Shown piece by piece: positions 5,819 through 5,861 of a stretch of DNA of 5,861 nt. The DNA comes from an archaeon (lineage in GTDB: Archaea > Asgardarchaeota > Heimdallarchaeia > Hodarchaeales > S146-22), in NCBI GenBank assembly GCA_024276395.1, contig JAJRXH010000169.1, forward strand, positions 1 through 5,861, given 5' to 3'. Each line of letters opens with the position of its first letter. Position 1 is the stretch's first letter. The position numbers were made by a program, and so were the translations under genes. The notes below the pieces were generated by a model. The model was not told the DNA's origin. It searched no databases and was given only the letters and a program-made list of their open reading frames with translations.

Positions 5819-5861
5819 ATCATTGATAGTGTTTATTACAATTACAATTTCGTTGCAGTCA

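Overview
The window looks archaeal. Ribosome-binding sites of the GGTGA type sit 5-7 nt before well-placed ATGs, one gene has a good BRE/TATA-type promoter (TTTATAAA), genes end at T-tracts rather than classic hairpin-plus-T terminators, and codon use is moderately AT-rich. The lineage cannot be fixed from the sequence; a mesophilic, low-GC archaeon such as an Asgard or euryarchaeal group is a guess.

Layout. (1) Positions 1-787, minus strand: 5' part of a branched-chain amino acid aminotransferase (ilvE), cut by the window edge so that roughly 45 C-terminal residues are missing. Just upstream, 814-930 minus, is a possible 38-codon ORF one frame off from ilvE. (2) Positions 931-1500: AT-rich intergenic DNA with no convincing gene. 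(3) Positions 1576-1857, plus strand: a 93-residue DUF59/MIP18-like protein that lacks the family's usual cysteine; its own promoter lies at about 1517. (4) Positions 1858-2034: junction of convergent genes, with a T-tract terminator and a perfect 14-bp inverted repeat. (5) Positions 2035-5741, minus strand: a three-gene cluster transcribed tldD -> tldE -> polytopic membrane protein with a C-x4-C-x-C-x2-C motif.

TldD (HExxxH metalloprotease subunit) and TldE (its non-catalytic partner) are expected to form one peptidase that degrades unfolded peptides or trims modified peptides. The membrane protein follows tldE by 21 nt, has only a TTG start available, and may be co-translated with it. A role for it with TldD/E is inferred from position only. 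Three annotated starts are shorter than the longest open frames (1576, 4209 and 5741), because ribosome-binding sites, and in one case the promoter, lie inside the longer versions. Nothing in the window is clearly a mobile element, CRISPR array, tRNA or rRNA. No wholly new system is evident; the most unusual items are the Cys-less DUF59 protein, the membrane-protein partner of tldDE, and the convergent-junction inverted repeat.
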